Below, in pieces: positions 42,915 to 52,944 of a stretch of DNA of 64,000 nucleotides (position 1 is the stretch's first letter; every line of letters starts with the position of its first letter). Below the pieces are notes generated by a model, which was not told the origin of the DNA, searched no databases, and saw only the letters and a program-made list of their open reading frames with translations. The stretch lies in contig CP092868.1 of assembly GCA_030710605.1 (NCBI GenBank), positions 31,437,363-31,501,362 on the forward strand, in the 5' to 3' direction. The translations under genes and the position numbers were made by a program. Source of the stretch: Cordylochernes scorpioides. Its lineage: Eukaryota > Arthropoda > Arachnida > Pseudoscorpiones > Chernetidae.

Positions 42915-43280
42915 CTTATTAATAGTTAACTTCAATGTGTGTTCATTGATGTTAGATTTAGTCAAAGTTAGAAACTAGGTAAGGATGTCTGAATGTCCCA
43001 AGTTACAGCTATTTCCACAAGAAGGTCAATTAAAACTTCATTAAAGCGACACAACGCAAAGTCTATTATAAAGTCAGAGCTCAGGAAAAAAAAGACGCTT
43101 CTTTTTAATACCGTTTTCTTTCTTTTATCCTGAAGGAATTTGGGCATTCAGAATAAAGGCTTTGTTCCTTCTCTTCTCTAATGAGAGGGAGCAGAGAGAA
43201 GGCGAGGTTAGAGAAATATAGGGAACTGCGTTCTTTCATATTTATTTGAGATTCTATGTCTAACTATTTATATAGTTTCT
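42915..43280. other. no recognisable feature
   Basis: AT-rich. No gene or known repeat seen. Confidence 0.3.
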
Positions 43281-43282
43281 TG

Positions 43283-43548
43283 TACACCTATCCCCCGATT
43301 TACACTGTACTTGTTTTACACGTTTTCGCTTTTACACGGTTTTCCAAATAAGTTTTTTTATCGCACTATACTAAATGCTACTGTGATTGAACACATGCGC
43401 TGTGTACTTATCTCACGAGGAATCCCGAGCTTATGTGCTGACTACATATTTTAACCTGTAAATGCATTTTTTTCTGTGTACACCTATCCCCCGATTTACA
43501 CGTTTTTCTCAGGAACGTGTCTACCGTGTAAATCGGGGGATAGGTGTA
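43283..43548. mobile_element. family W MITE, copy 1
   Basis: Ends TACACCTATCCCCCGATTTA and TAAATCGGGGGATAGGTGTA. A second inner hairpin of the same end sequence occupies about 43484-43548, so the element has three copies of its terminus. Confidence 0.7.
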
Positions 43549-43619
43549 CATTACTTTAATAAAATCAATAAAGTATCCAAGGATAAGTTCCATGTACAAT
43601 TAAGCTTTCGGGTTAACAT

Positions 43620-43728
43620 GTCCTAAAATATGGCAACACCTTTGTTTTTGATTGCGCCTTCACATATTTTCACTTTGCGTCGTGTTTTTTTGGAACGTAA
43701 CCCCGACGCAAAGCGAGGTATGGGTGTA
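43620..43728. mobile_element. family R MITE, partial
   Basis: 'atggcaacacctttgttttt' to 'aaagcgaggtatgggtgta'. The left half is missing. Confidence 0.55.
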
Positions 43729-44230
43729 TTTATATTTTATTAACACTCTTAGTTAATTGTTACAAGAATCAAAGATAAATTAAACAAAGATAAATGTGAT
43801 TAATTACAATTTGGTGATAAAAAATATATAAAAACAGTTCTAAGGAAGGGAGGCTCCTCCACCTTGAGAGAGTCCTCCATAATTCCTGTAGAAGAGGTCG
43901 TTAATACCCGAAAGCTTGAAATGTAAACATTAAATATAAGATACTCATCCTTGGTGATTTTATTTTACTATTAAATACTCGTATTATGTGAGCAATAGTT
44001 ATCCAGAAATTATTTGGAAAAAGTAAAAATAAAAATCAGGTAAAAAGCTTCTTTTAATTTTAAATTTGCAAGTTTTCGAGCAAATATACTGTTCTTCAAC
44101 GGGCTGATAATCTATGTACAATCTCTAAATAATATATATACAGAATTATTGAAAAACCTTTGTTATTGGCATGTGTGGGCGTGCATCAGACTGTTTCCAG
44201 CTAAAGTAATATATTTCTATATATTTATAA

Positions 44231-44503
44231 TACACCTATCCCCCGATATACATGAGAAAAACGTGTAAATCGGGGGATAGGTGTACACAGAAATAAAAAT
44301 AAAATGCATTGACAGGTTAAAATATGTAGTCAGCACATAAGCTCGGGAGATTCCTCGTGAGATGTGTACACAGCGCATGTGTTCAATCACAGTAGCATTT
44401 AGTATAGTGCGATAAAAACAAAAACAACAGAAAAACTTATTTGGAAAACCGTGTAAAAGCGAAAACGTGTAAAACAAGTACCGTGTAAATCGGGATAGGT
44501 GTA
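44231..44503. mobile_element. family W MITE, copy 2
   Basis: Reverse complement of copy 1: here the inner hairpin is on the left (44231-44285). The right end reads CGGGATAGGTGTA, having lost three G. Confidence 0.7.
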
Positions 44504-44509
44504 TATATT

Positions 44510-44810
44510 TCATTTATTTATTTTATTTTAACACCCAAAACGCGATATCCCGGCTAGGGATAATTGCGTCGATTAACATTTTTTAAACCGAAACAGTTAT
44601 AAACATATTATACAAGAAAAAGTAATCAAAATAAAAAGAGAAACAATAATATATATTAGGAACCCGAACCTTCCAGGTTTGAAAAATAATCATAAATATA
44701 TTTACAGAAATAGTTAAATCTATGATAATTCTCTCTGCTATTTACAAATTGATATATATCTACAACATTATTTACTCTCTGTTATCTAGTGCTAAAGAAG
44801 AGTACAATAT
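44510..44810 (-). pseudogene. LINE 3' end relic, copy 2
   Basis: Matches 363-660 ('cgcgatatcccggctaggga', 'gataattctctctgctattt'). It keeps only the last codons before the stop and the 3' UTR. Confidence 0.55.
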
Positions 44811-44999
44811 CTATTACTTTAGCTGTGAGCAATCTGATGCACGCCCACGAGAACACATGCCAATAACAAAGGTTTTCAATTATTTTGTATAAATATCATT
44901 TAGAGATTGTACATAGAATATCAGCCCGTTGAAGAACAATATATTTCCTCGAAAACTTGCAAATTTAAAAGAAACTTTTTACCTGATATTTATTTTTAC

Positions 45000-45290
45000 G
45001 TTTTCAAATACTCGTATTCAACATTTAAACATGTAGGTAGACCCTCCAATACCATTTTATTATTGTAATTGCATATCTCCCCAAATGGGAAATCTTTTTA
45101 AAATAATTGATTCAAAAGAGCTATCCATTTTATAAATTAAACCTCAATTCAATCTAAACATTCTGTTTTCTATTGGACGAGGTTTTAATCTACCTAAATG
45201 CTTCTCCCTCTAGAGACCTCTGTTTGAAGATGTTTTATTTATTTCAAGAAAGTGCTCGTAGATTCAAGCCATGATAATCATGGTGGATAA
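45000..45290. other. no recognisable feature
   Basis: AT-rich. A short SINE family 1 word (gccatgataatcatggtgga) sits at about 45268-45288. Confidence 0.3.
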
Positions 45291-45296
45291 ACACAT

Positions 45297-45472
45297 TACA
45301 TTCTGATGCATTAGCGCGCCATCTGTTATCAAAATTCGAAACTATTATAGATGCGTATGATTCTTTTTAAAAAATAAACAATTCATACTGTCCTTACTGC
45401 AATGGAAAAATTAATGGGAGGGCCTGGCTTATCAGTGGTGAACCCTCCCAGCGATTTCGCCAGTTTAATATA
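45297..45472 (+). repeat. family H copy 10
   Basis: CTGGC/GCCAG with 'ggcttatcag' in the loop and AGCGAT in place of AGCGGT. Ends just after the core. Confidence 0.6.
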
Positions 45473-45530
45473 ATATTTTATAAAAAATATCGAAAAATTC
45501 TTACGCAATAAGTTTTTTTTTTATTACAAA

Positions 45531-45745
45531 ACACTGCGAGCTTTCGATTCGCCCGTTTAAGAGCGAGATATTGAAAGAGAGAATATAGTTTTACGGGATA
45601 CTAACCAACGCGTTTGATTTTCGAGCCCAAAAATGGATCAGACAAACCGCAATACACTATAGCAAAGTACCAAGATACTGCACACCACCAAGGTTATTCA
45701 AAAAGGTTAGATTCCCCAGGCCAGAGAAGATAAGAGAAATACAAA
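45531..45745 (-). mobile_element. Penelope-associated block with GAAAGCTC motif
   Basis: Minus strand 45745-45596 matches 21215-21330. It is followed by CTCTTAAACGGGCGAATCGAA + AGCTCGCAGTG at 45575-45536. This links the GC-rich segment at 20-21.5 kb to a hammerhead-bearing end. Confidence 0.45.
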
Positions 45746-45854
45746 TGTTGATTAGATAAGAAAAGTAAATAGAACGGTAATAATTCAACAGATGCTGGGA
45801 TTGCACGCGGTACAGGCCATGATAATCATTGCTGTTTCTCTGCTTGAACTGTTT

Positions 45855-46185
45855 TACCTTAATCCTACATCTATGGCCAGCCTTCCAGACTCAACATCAG
45901 CATGGAACTTCCTGGTCAACTGGTTCAACTCAGAAAACAGGACGCGAGTGAAATCGATTTGCACTAGTCCATACTAGTGAGCTGGACTCCCCGGGTAGTT
46001 GGCGTTCTGTGCCCCCTGGGTTATAAATATATCTCACTTCAACCCTACATCTATGGCCAGCCTTCCAGACTCAACCTCAGCATGGAAATTCCTGGTCAAC
46101 TGGTTCAACTCAGAAAACAGAACGCGAGTAAAATCGATTTGCACTAGTCCATACTAGTGAGCTGGACTCCCCGGGTAGTTGATTA
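45855..46185 (+). repeat. family X tandem pair (~170-bp unit)
   Basis: 'ctacatctatggccagcctt' to 'ggactccccgggtagttg' occurs twice (45866 and 46044). An inverse copy lies at 47300-47490. The 61-aa frame at 45792-45977 is within it and not convincing as a gene. Confidence 0.6.
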
Positions 46186-46377
46186 TTTTTGTAAAAATAA
46201 AAGTAAAAAACTCTTTTAGGTAAAATAAAAATATATTAATAATAAATTTGACTATATAAAAAAATGAAATTGAGGTTTTTATCAAGGATTAGTAGTGAGA
46301 AAAATTGCATCGGCCGGGAAACAAAAAATAGCTCGAAAGATCGCAATGTTTTGTAATAAACTTATTGCGAAAGAGGT

Positions 46378-46580
46378 ACAGCTTGCACCACGCTGATGAG
46401 GGCCAACAGCCCGAAACGCGTCCGTGGTTAGCTTTTCTTGATTAATCAAGAATGGGTATTTGACCAATTCTGGAATAATAAATAAAAATCAACGAGAATA
46501 ATTGATATTTATTCCGATAGATGGCGCAAGCCATCATCAACTTTCAGTTGCACGATAAGGAAATGCCTTTTTCATCATTT
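46378..46580 (-). mobile_element. family S MITE copy
   Basis: 'agcttttcttgattaatcaa' then 'attccgatagatggcgcaag' and 'cagttgcacgataaggaaat'. Confidence 0.5.
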
Positions 46581-46599
46581 ATTGCGAAAGGTTTTTCGA

Positions 46600-46845
46600 T
46601 ATTTCATAAAGGTTTATCGTAATTTTCTTATAATTGATATTGTATTCATAATGGAAGTCCATTACATGCCAATATACATTTATAAAACAGTTTAACTTGC
46701 CATTTACTTGTAGTTACAATGCTAGTTAGGAAGTTTTACTCGTTTATATTTGGAAGGTTTTGGATATTTGTAAGTATTGTATTGTAAGTATCCTGCATTG
46801 GGTACTTTGAAAAAAATGCTACAAAGGACACTGTTTCTTTTTTTT
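46600..46845. other. no recognisable feature
   Basis: AT-rich; nothing seen. Confidence 0.3.
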
Positions 46846-46850
46846 TTTAA

Positions 46851-47142
46851 TTATCCCTAGTACACGTGATACAGGCCATGATAATCATGGTGAGTAGAAG
46901 TAGGCGACTGCTTTTACTGTAAGTGCACCACATGTCTACACATGTGAAAAGCAGTTCGACTTTGCACTTACAAATGTGCCAGAGCCCCGTTTGGTTACTT
47001 GCACTCGCTGGTGGACTTTTGCAAGAATCGGGGGCCATGGAACATTTTTTTTAAACAGAAAAAGTGTCCAATGCGGGAATCGAACCCGGGTCGTAGTGGT
47101 CGAAAACCAAATGGTTTAACCAGCCTCCACCGACCCCCTCCC
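46851..47142 (-). mobile_element. SINE family 1, full copy
   Basis: Head complement 47068-47142 with GGTCGAAAACC-type anticodon arm and GGTTCGATTCCCGCATTGGA. The tail side begins 'ccctagtacacgtgatacag'. Confidence 0.65.
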
Positions 47143-47169
47143 TGTTTCTTGAAAAAGTTAAACCCCACC

Positions 47170-47285
47170 GTGTGAATGCAAATAAACAGACAGAGCTCTA
47201 GGACACGTGCATGTGTAAAAGTCGAACTGCTTTTCACATGTGTAGACATGTGGTATATTTACAGTAAAAGCAGTCGCCAACGACT
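47170..47285 (+). mobile_element. SINE family 1, body fragment
   Basis: 'gtcgaactgcttttcacatg' to 'gtaaaagcagtcgccaac'. No head or tail. Confidence 0.5.
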
Positions 47286-47299
47286 ACCAACGAGAGAGT

Positions 47300-47490
47300 G
47301 AGAGATATATATAACCCAGCGAGCACAGAACGCCAACTACCCGAGGAGTACAGCTCACTAGTATGGACTAGTGTTGAGCGCTTTTACTCGCGTTCTGTTT
47401 TCTGAGTTGAACCAGTTGACCAGGAAGGTCCATGGTGAGGTTGAGTCTGGAAGTCAGGCCATAGATGTAGGGTTGAAGTGGACAATTCAA
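47300..47490 (-). repeat. family X inverse copy
   Basis: 'aacgccaactacccgaggag' through 'catagatgtagggttgaagt'. Confidence 0.6.
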
Positions 47491-47569
47491 GCAGAAACAA
47501 CTATGATTATCATGTCCTGTACCACGTGCACTAGAATTAATTAAAAAAGTTATTAGTACATAGTATCAG

Positions 47570-47770
47570 AAATAAAATTCTTGCAAAAGTCCAACCCCAC
47601 CAGTGAGTACAAATAACCAAACGATGCTCTGGCACATTTGTAAGTACAAAAGTCGAACTGCTTTTCACATTTGGAGATAGGTGGTACACTTACAGTAAAA
47701 TCAATCGCCAACTTCTACCCACCATGATTATCATGGCCTGTACCACGTGTACTAGAGATAATAATTTAAA
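47570..47770 (+). mobile_element. SINE family 1, headless copy
   Basis: 'cttgcaaaagtccaacccca' to 'cctgtaccacgtgtactaga' followed by an A-rich tail. Confidence 0.6.
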
Positions 47771-47799
47771 AAAAAAGAAATAAAATTATTCTAGAATGA

Positions 47800-48040
47800 A
47801 TATTCATTTTCAAATAAAATATTTCTACTTTCCTTATTGCAATGAAAAATATTGGAAGGACTTGGTTCATCAGTGGTAAACCCTCCCAGCGGTTTCGCCA
47901 ATTTAATCTACCAGACCGCTTCTTAGAGCTCTAATACTGTATTGTACGATTCTGCTTGTATAAGCAACACTGTGAATGGTTAAATCTTAGATATGTATTC
48001 AAAATGTCAAACTATGGACATACGAATTTAGAACAGTAGA
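47800..48040 (+). repeat. family H copy 11
   Basis: TTGGT/GCCAA (one pair now G-T on one strand). Left GGAAGGA replaces GGGAGGG. Confidence 0.55.
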
Positions 48041-48254
48041 ATTAAATATTGGAAAATAAGAATTCGTTCCTAAATAATTTTATTTCTTTCATATAAATGA
48101 CTCGTTTTTGCCTCATTATTATTACAGAGTATTGAATAGATCATTTATAGAGATAAAAATAATGAGAAGTGATTATATATATAACTATATTAAATGATTA
48201 ACGTTTATTTGGATCAAAATATTCATTGGTGAATCATTATACCATGTTTTCTCT

Positions 48255-48290
48255 TGTAGAAGGGCGTTCGTTATCGAAAGCTAGAGATTA
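48255..48290 (+). ncRNA. degenerate hammerhead-like motif
   Basis: TGTAGAAGGGCGTTCGTTAT then CGAAAGCTAGAG. GAAAGCT kept, CUGAUGA box lost. Confidence 0.25.
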
Positions 48291-48394
48291 AAAAGGTTTT
48301 TGAAAGCTACTTTTTCCTAAAGGCCTGAAATTTTTACTCAATAAATGGCCATATCGATAGGTTCCCCATGTAGGTAGATGTATTGCTACAATAT

Positions 48395-48745
48395 TTGTAG
48401 AACGACATTTGAAAATTATCCCTCATGTGTTTCGTTTGAACGAAAAATCGAAATTTATTTTAAGGAGAAATAACGATTATTTCTAACCTTAGGGATGAAA
48501 TATGAAAGGATGAATTGTGAAGGGTAATGATAAACGAAAAAAAAAATTCCCATCCCTGGCAACTTTATCTTTCCGTTTATCATTACTTTTCATATTTCAT
48601 CCTTTCATACTTCATCCCTAAGGTTAGAAATAATTGTTATTTATCCTTAAAATAATTTTCGATTTTTTGCTCAAAAGAAACACATGCGGGATAATTTTTA
48701 AATGTCGTTCTACAATCATAAGTCGCATTATATTGTATTTTAAGC
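48395..48745. mobile_element. family 2 SINE unit, head mostly lost
   Basis: 'tgtagaacgacatttgaaaa' at the left and its inverse at 48700. Only 'ttcccatccctggcaacttt' remains of the head (48546-48565). Confidence 0.55.
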
Positions 48746-48933
48746 TGCGAATATTTGTTGGGGAGAGCTAGGCTGAAGATGTTCAGAACAGAAGGAACTT
48801 TACAATGTTGGGGATAATGAACCGTTTCCTTTCTTTTCTTTATGGAAGGCGGTATCATTGACAGAGTCCGCTAATTGGGTGGTCCTCGGACTGCGGTAAT
48901 TAGGTCCGTGGTACGGCTGGAGGATTACGGCGG

Positions 48934-49604
48934 TTAATTAATATTGGCTGGGAGTCCGACTGTTTGTGGACTCTGGACTTGACTGGAGTTCTGTTGGCGG
49001 GGATGGTACATGGTGGAATGTTGTGGATTCTGGACTTTACTGGAGTTCTGTTGGTAGGGATGGTACATGGTGGAATACTGTTGATTCTGGACTTGATTGG
49101 AGTTCTGTTGGTAGGGATGGTACATAGTGGAATATTGTGGATTCTGGACTTGACTGGAGTTCTGTTGGTGGGGCTGGTACATGGTGGAATGCTGGGGATT
49201 CTGGACTTGACTGGAGTTCTGTTGGCGGGGATGGTACATGGTGGAATGTTGTTGATTCTGGACTTGACTGGAGTTCTGTTGGTGGGGCTGGTACATGGTG
49301 GAATGTTGTGGATTCTGGACTTTACTGGAGTTCTGTTGGTAGGGATGGTACATGGTGGAATACTGTTGATTCTGGACTTGATTGGAGTTCTGTTGGTAGG
49401 GATGGTACATAGTGGAATATTGTGGATTCTGGACTTGACTGGGAATTCTGTTGGTGAGGCTGGTACATGGTGGAATGCTGGGGATTCTGGACTTGACGAG
49501 GAATTCTGTTCATGAGCTGGTACATAGTGGAATACTGTTAACTCTGAACTTGACGGGAATTCTGTTGGTGGGGATAATACATGGTAGTGTACTGTTGATT
49601 CATA
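48934..49604 (-). pseudogene. Gln/Asn/Tyr-rich 20-aa repeat ORF, disrupted
   Basis: The clean frame 49410-48934 encodes eight repeats of a 20-residue unit (MYHPYQQNSSQVQNPQHST) ending SPQTVGLPANIN and a stop. The 60-bp period keeps frame and many differences between units are silent or conservative (Y/H, P/Q, K/Q). Upstream units continue to a Met at about 49602 but with one 1-bp frameshift (near 49440) and one stop (near 49540). It resembles low-complexity structural or secreted proteins, but no signal peptide is visible. It may be a decayed gene, a 3' exon, or a 60-bp minisatellite that happens to be open. Confidence 0.4.
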
Positions 49605-49619
49605 ATGTTATTTTATTAT

Positions 49620-50160
49620 ATTTCTAAAGAAATAATGATCCAACTGAAATAGGTTAATCATACCAACCTATTTCATATAAAAACAACACTTCCCAGGCAT
49701 CACATCACAAATAAGCTAACAAGAGTTTAATCCAATAAGTTGGGCGACCAACCATGTCAAAATATTGACATATATCCAAATTAAGCAAATTTTTTAAAGA
49801 ATTCAATATAGGGTTATGCTGGGGCTCAATAAATAGGAAGTGAGGCATAGAAAATTCCAGAAGTCAAGCCAATAACTAACCTAACTAATCCGTCGTCCAT
49901 TCAATCCCCTTATCGGAAAGTCATTATATCGATTCCCTTAAAATTTATCTCGTTTTTATTGCCAATCGTTTTTACCTCAAATTTTAACCATCAGTCCATA
50001 TGAATTATAGCGACATCTAAAAGTTTGGAAAATTTATGGATTTTTTTCTGTTATTGATCTCATAGAGCGTTACAGATTGATTTTGATCGACTTTTTATAC
50101 AACGTATTTTAGGTTCGTTTTACCTATTATATAAAAATCACAAATATACACGTTATACTT
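49620..50160. other. no recognisable feature
   Basis: AT-rich; nothing supported. Confidence 0.3.
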
Positions 50161-50164
50161 TAAC

Positions 50165-50470
50165 ACAAAGAAATAACGCGCCATCTATACATATAAAATG
50201 AAAGGATTTAAAAGCACGAGTGTTTCTTTTATACATAATACAAACTTCTACTATCCTTACTGCGATGAAAAAATATTTTGGGAGGGCTTGGCTCATCAGT
50301 GGTGAACCCTCCCAGCGGTTTCGCCAATTTAATCTACCAGACCGCTTCTCAGAGCTCTAATACTGTATTGGATCATTCTGCTTATATATGCAGCACTGAA
50401 GGTGGAATCTCAGAAATGGTTTTCAAAAAAATAATGGACATAAGCTTATAGGACAGTTATAGGACGTTAT
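50165..50470 (+). repeat. family H copy 12 (reference copy)
   Basis: Best preserved. Stems: GGGAGGG 50280-50286 with CCCTCCC 50307-50313; TTGGC 50288-50292 with GCCAA 50323-50327; AGCGGT 50314-50319 with ACCGCT 50341-50346. The order 1-2-1'-3-2'-3' is interleaved. A CAGAGCTCT palindromic word follows. Flanks 'gcgccatctatacatat' and 'atggacataagcttatagga'. Confidence 0.75.
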
Positions 50471-50584
50471 ACTTCGCAATTCTTCATTATGTGCTAAATA
50501 TAAACTTTTTAGTACGTTTAACACAGAGTATTGAGAAGCATGTGAGTATATAGCCTAGATACATATTCGATATTACATTGATAT

Positions 50585-50690
50585 ATATTTTTATATAAAA
50601 GGGCGTACCTGGATCTGTAAAGAAAACAAAAATTATTTTTTCTTTACAGATCCAGTTACGCTCTTTTATATATATTTATTTGATGGATCG
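50585..50690. repeat. 105-bp hairpin
   Basis: 'ataaaagggcgtacctggat' + 'ctgtaaagaaaa' returns as 'tttctttacagatccagtta' + 'cgctcttttat'. Loop about 15 bp. Confidence 0.7.
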
Positions 50691-50805
50691 CCTTTTAACC
50701 CAAACTGATATGTATGTAAATAGGGTGTTATGAGCTGAATACTTTATTATTGTTAATTAGACGAAAAAACATGGTGAAGGAAGACGAGTTTCTTTTATTG
50801 ATGCA

Positions 50806-50990
50806 TAGGTGGAAGCTTTCGGGTAAAAACCCTTCAACAGGCGAGAAATGAAGCGCGACTAATAAGAACTATGGTACAAATGGTAAGAAAGAATATATAT
50901 ATAAAAGGAAAGTTTTTAAACTATTTATATGTTTATCTTAACTGTTGAAGGGTTTTTACCCGAAAGCTTGCACCTATGCATCAATAAAAG
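50806..50990. ncRNA. inverted pair of hammerhead-like motifs
   Basis: Minus 50811-50840 and plus 50942-50969: CTGTTGA, stem GGGT/ACCC with T-rich loop, GAAA, GCTT. Core A6 is T in both, which should abolish catalysis. Both continue into 'atgcatcaataaaagaaact'. Confidence 0.4.
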
Positions 50991-51309
50991 AAACTCGTCT
51001 TCCTTCACCATGCTTTTTCGTCTAAATTTCAATTCAGGAAGAATTCTTTATCTATATTTACTATTGTTGTTTGGTCACCATGGTAAATATAAACTTATTA
51101 TTCTGTACGTTTAACTCAGACATAACGATAACACGCCAAATCGTGTAATGATCCAATAAATACCGAAGTAGAGTGTGCTATATAGTAAAATATGGAATAA
51201 GGGAAGCAGTATCCAAGGCCAGAATTTCTGCTAGTGAATATTCATTTGTCCCATTGAACGACATCAGGAATGTCCGGGTGTCGCCTCAATCACAGTCAGC
51301 AAGATGCCA

Positions 51310-52180
51310 AGTAGGAGGTAAGCCAGAATTCTGCTTGTGTGTGCTTGCTCAAATTCTATCTTAACACCTTACTTTTATATCTTATAACTTTCATAGACAC
51401 CAATTTTCTGTAAAATATATAATTAAGCCAGAACTCTTTCTCCGCTCTACTTGTGTGTTTTTGCTCAAATTCTATCTTAACACCTTACTTTTAAATCTTA
51501 TAACTCTCATAGACACCAATTTTCTGTAAAATATAGAATTAGGCCAGAAATCTCTCTCCACTCTACTTGTGTTTGCTCGCTGAAATTCTTAACACACCTT
51601 ACATTCATATTTTAACTTTCATAGACACCAATTTTCTGTAAAATATAGAATCAACAAGAAATCTCTCTCCACTCTACTTGTGTTTGCTCGCTGAAATTCT
51701 TAACACACCTTACATTCATATCTTAACTTTCATAGACACCAATTTTCTGTAAAATATAGAATCAACAAGAAATCTCTCTCCACTCTACTTGTGTTTGCTC
51801 GCTGAAATTCTTAACACACTTTACTTTTATATCTTAACTTTCATAGACACCAATTTTCTGTAAAATATAGAATCAACAAGAAATCTCTCTCCACTCTACT
51901 TGTGTTTGCTCGCTGAAATTCTTAACACACTTTACTTTTATATCTTAACTTTCATAGACACCAATTTTCTGTAAAATATAGAATCAACAAGAAATCTCTC
52001 TCCACTCTACTTGTGTTTGCTCGCTGAAATTCTTAACACCTTACTTTTATATCTTAACTTTCATAGACACCAATTTTCTGTAAAATATAGAATTAGGCCA
52101 GAATTCTCTCTCCACTCTACTTGTGTTCTTTCTGAAATTCTTAACACACTTTACTTTTATATCTTAACTTTCATAGATAG
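51310..52180. repeat. ~115-bp minisatellite (about 8 copies)
   Basis: Unit 'atagacaccaattttctgta' + 'aaatatagaat' + 'ctctctccactctacttgtg' + 'tttgctcgctgaaattctta'. Middle units are almost identical, outer ones more diverged. Confidence 0.85.
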
Positions 52181-52181
52181 T

Positions 52182-52335
52182 GCAGTAGAACCTCCTTGTG
52201 AAGGACAACACCTAATTGCAGAGCCAAAGTATTTTTAGAGAGAGGTGTCCCCATACCGGAGAGTTACTAAATCGTAAAATGGTAATTTTGCAAATGAAAA
52301 CTGTCCTTTGTAGAGAGGTGTCCTCTAACGTGATA
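52182..52335. mobile_element. pogo-like MITE, single-unit copy
   Basis: Starts 'cagtagaacctccttgtgaa' directly after the minisatellite. One copy of the unit that is repeated at 16369-16914. Confidence 0.5.
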
Positions 52336-52604
52336 ATAAAAGAAACTCAATGCGAAAGGTTGTATTTTTATAAAATATACTTAACTCTGAATATTGATTT
52401 TATATATTAAATTGTAGGGATGAACATGTATTAATTTTTTTATTCGTTATGATAAACAGATTATTGCATCCACATTTATATGAAATTTGTTCAATTCCTA
52501 ATACTGAAACCGTGGATATATCAACCATCACCTATAACGAACCTGAAATGTTCCATAATACTAAGATACCAAATAGTAATATGGTTTTTCACATGAAAAG
52601 CGTT

Positions 52605-52690
52605 TTTTTCCGCAAAATTGGCCTTCAATACCCATTTCTTAATATCTCAAGAAGCCTTTGGAGCCTCTATTTTAGCTTGAAAAATGTGCA
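52605..52690 (-). mobile_element. family Q MITE fragment
   Basis: 'acccatttcttaatatctca' + 'agaagcctttgg' matches the far part of the long copy at 27700-27740. Confidence 0.35.
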
Positions 52691-52944
52691 GGAAACATAT
52701 GAACTATGAAGTTCTAACAACCTTAACATCCCCGACACCATATATAAAACCAATTTCAATATTTCCTAATAACAGAAACACATAATTAAGCAAACTATAT
52801 ATCCAAAGAAATCATAAGAAAATGAGATTCTCCGCCAGGTGGCCAAACGGAAAGGTTGCGTGAAACGACAGCTCCTGCTAGGTAATTTATTTTTATGCTT
52901 TATCGCCGTACTTTATAAAATAGAGTTATTTTTATACTATTGAA

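Larger units (their letters stand above)
44030..44990. mobile_element. inverted Penelope-like termini with nested insertions
   Basis: Minus motif CGTTGAAGAACAGTATATTT..CTCGAAAACTTGC at 44075-44110 and the plus counterpart at 44926-44962. The spacer contains a family W MITE and a LINE relic. Confidence 0.5.

Noticed and set aside
45792-45977. 61-aa ORF with a hydrophobic start (signal-peptide-like)
   Set aside because: It begins in a SINE fragment and runs into the family X repeat; the second tandem unit does not preserve it.
48964-49515. Plus-strand 183-aa ORF (Gly/Leu/Val-rich repeats)
   Set aside because: Antisense of the 60-bp repeat. The minus frame has the more protein-like composition and a distinct C-terminal tail, but neither is proven.
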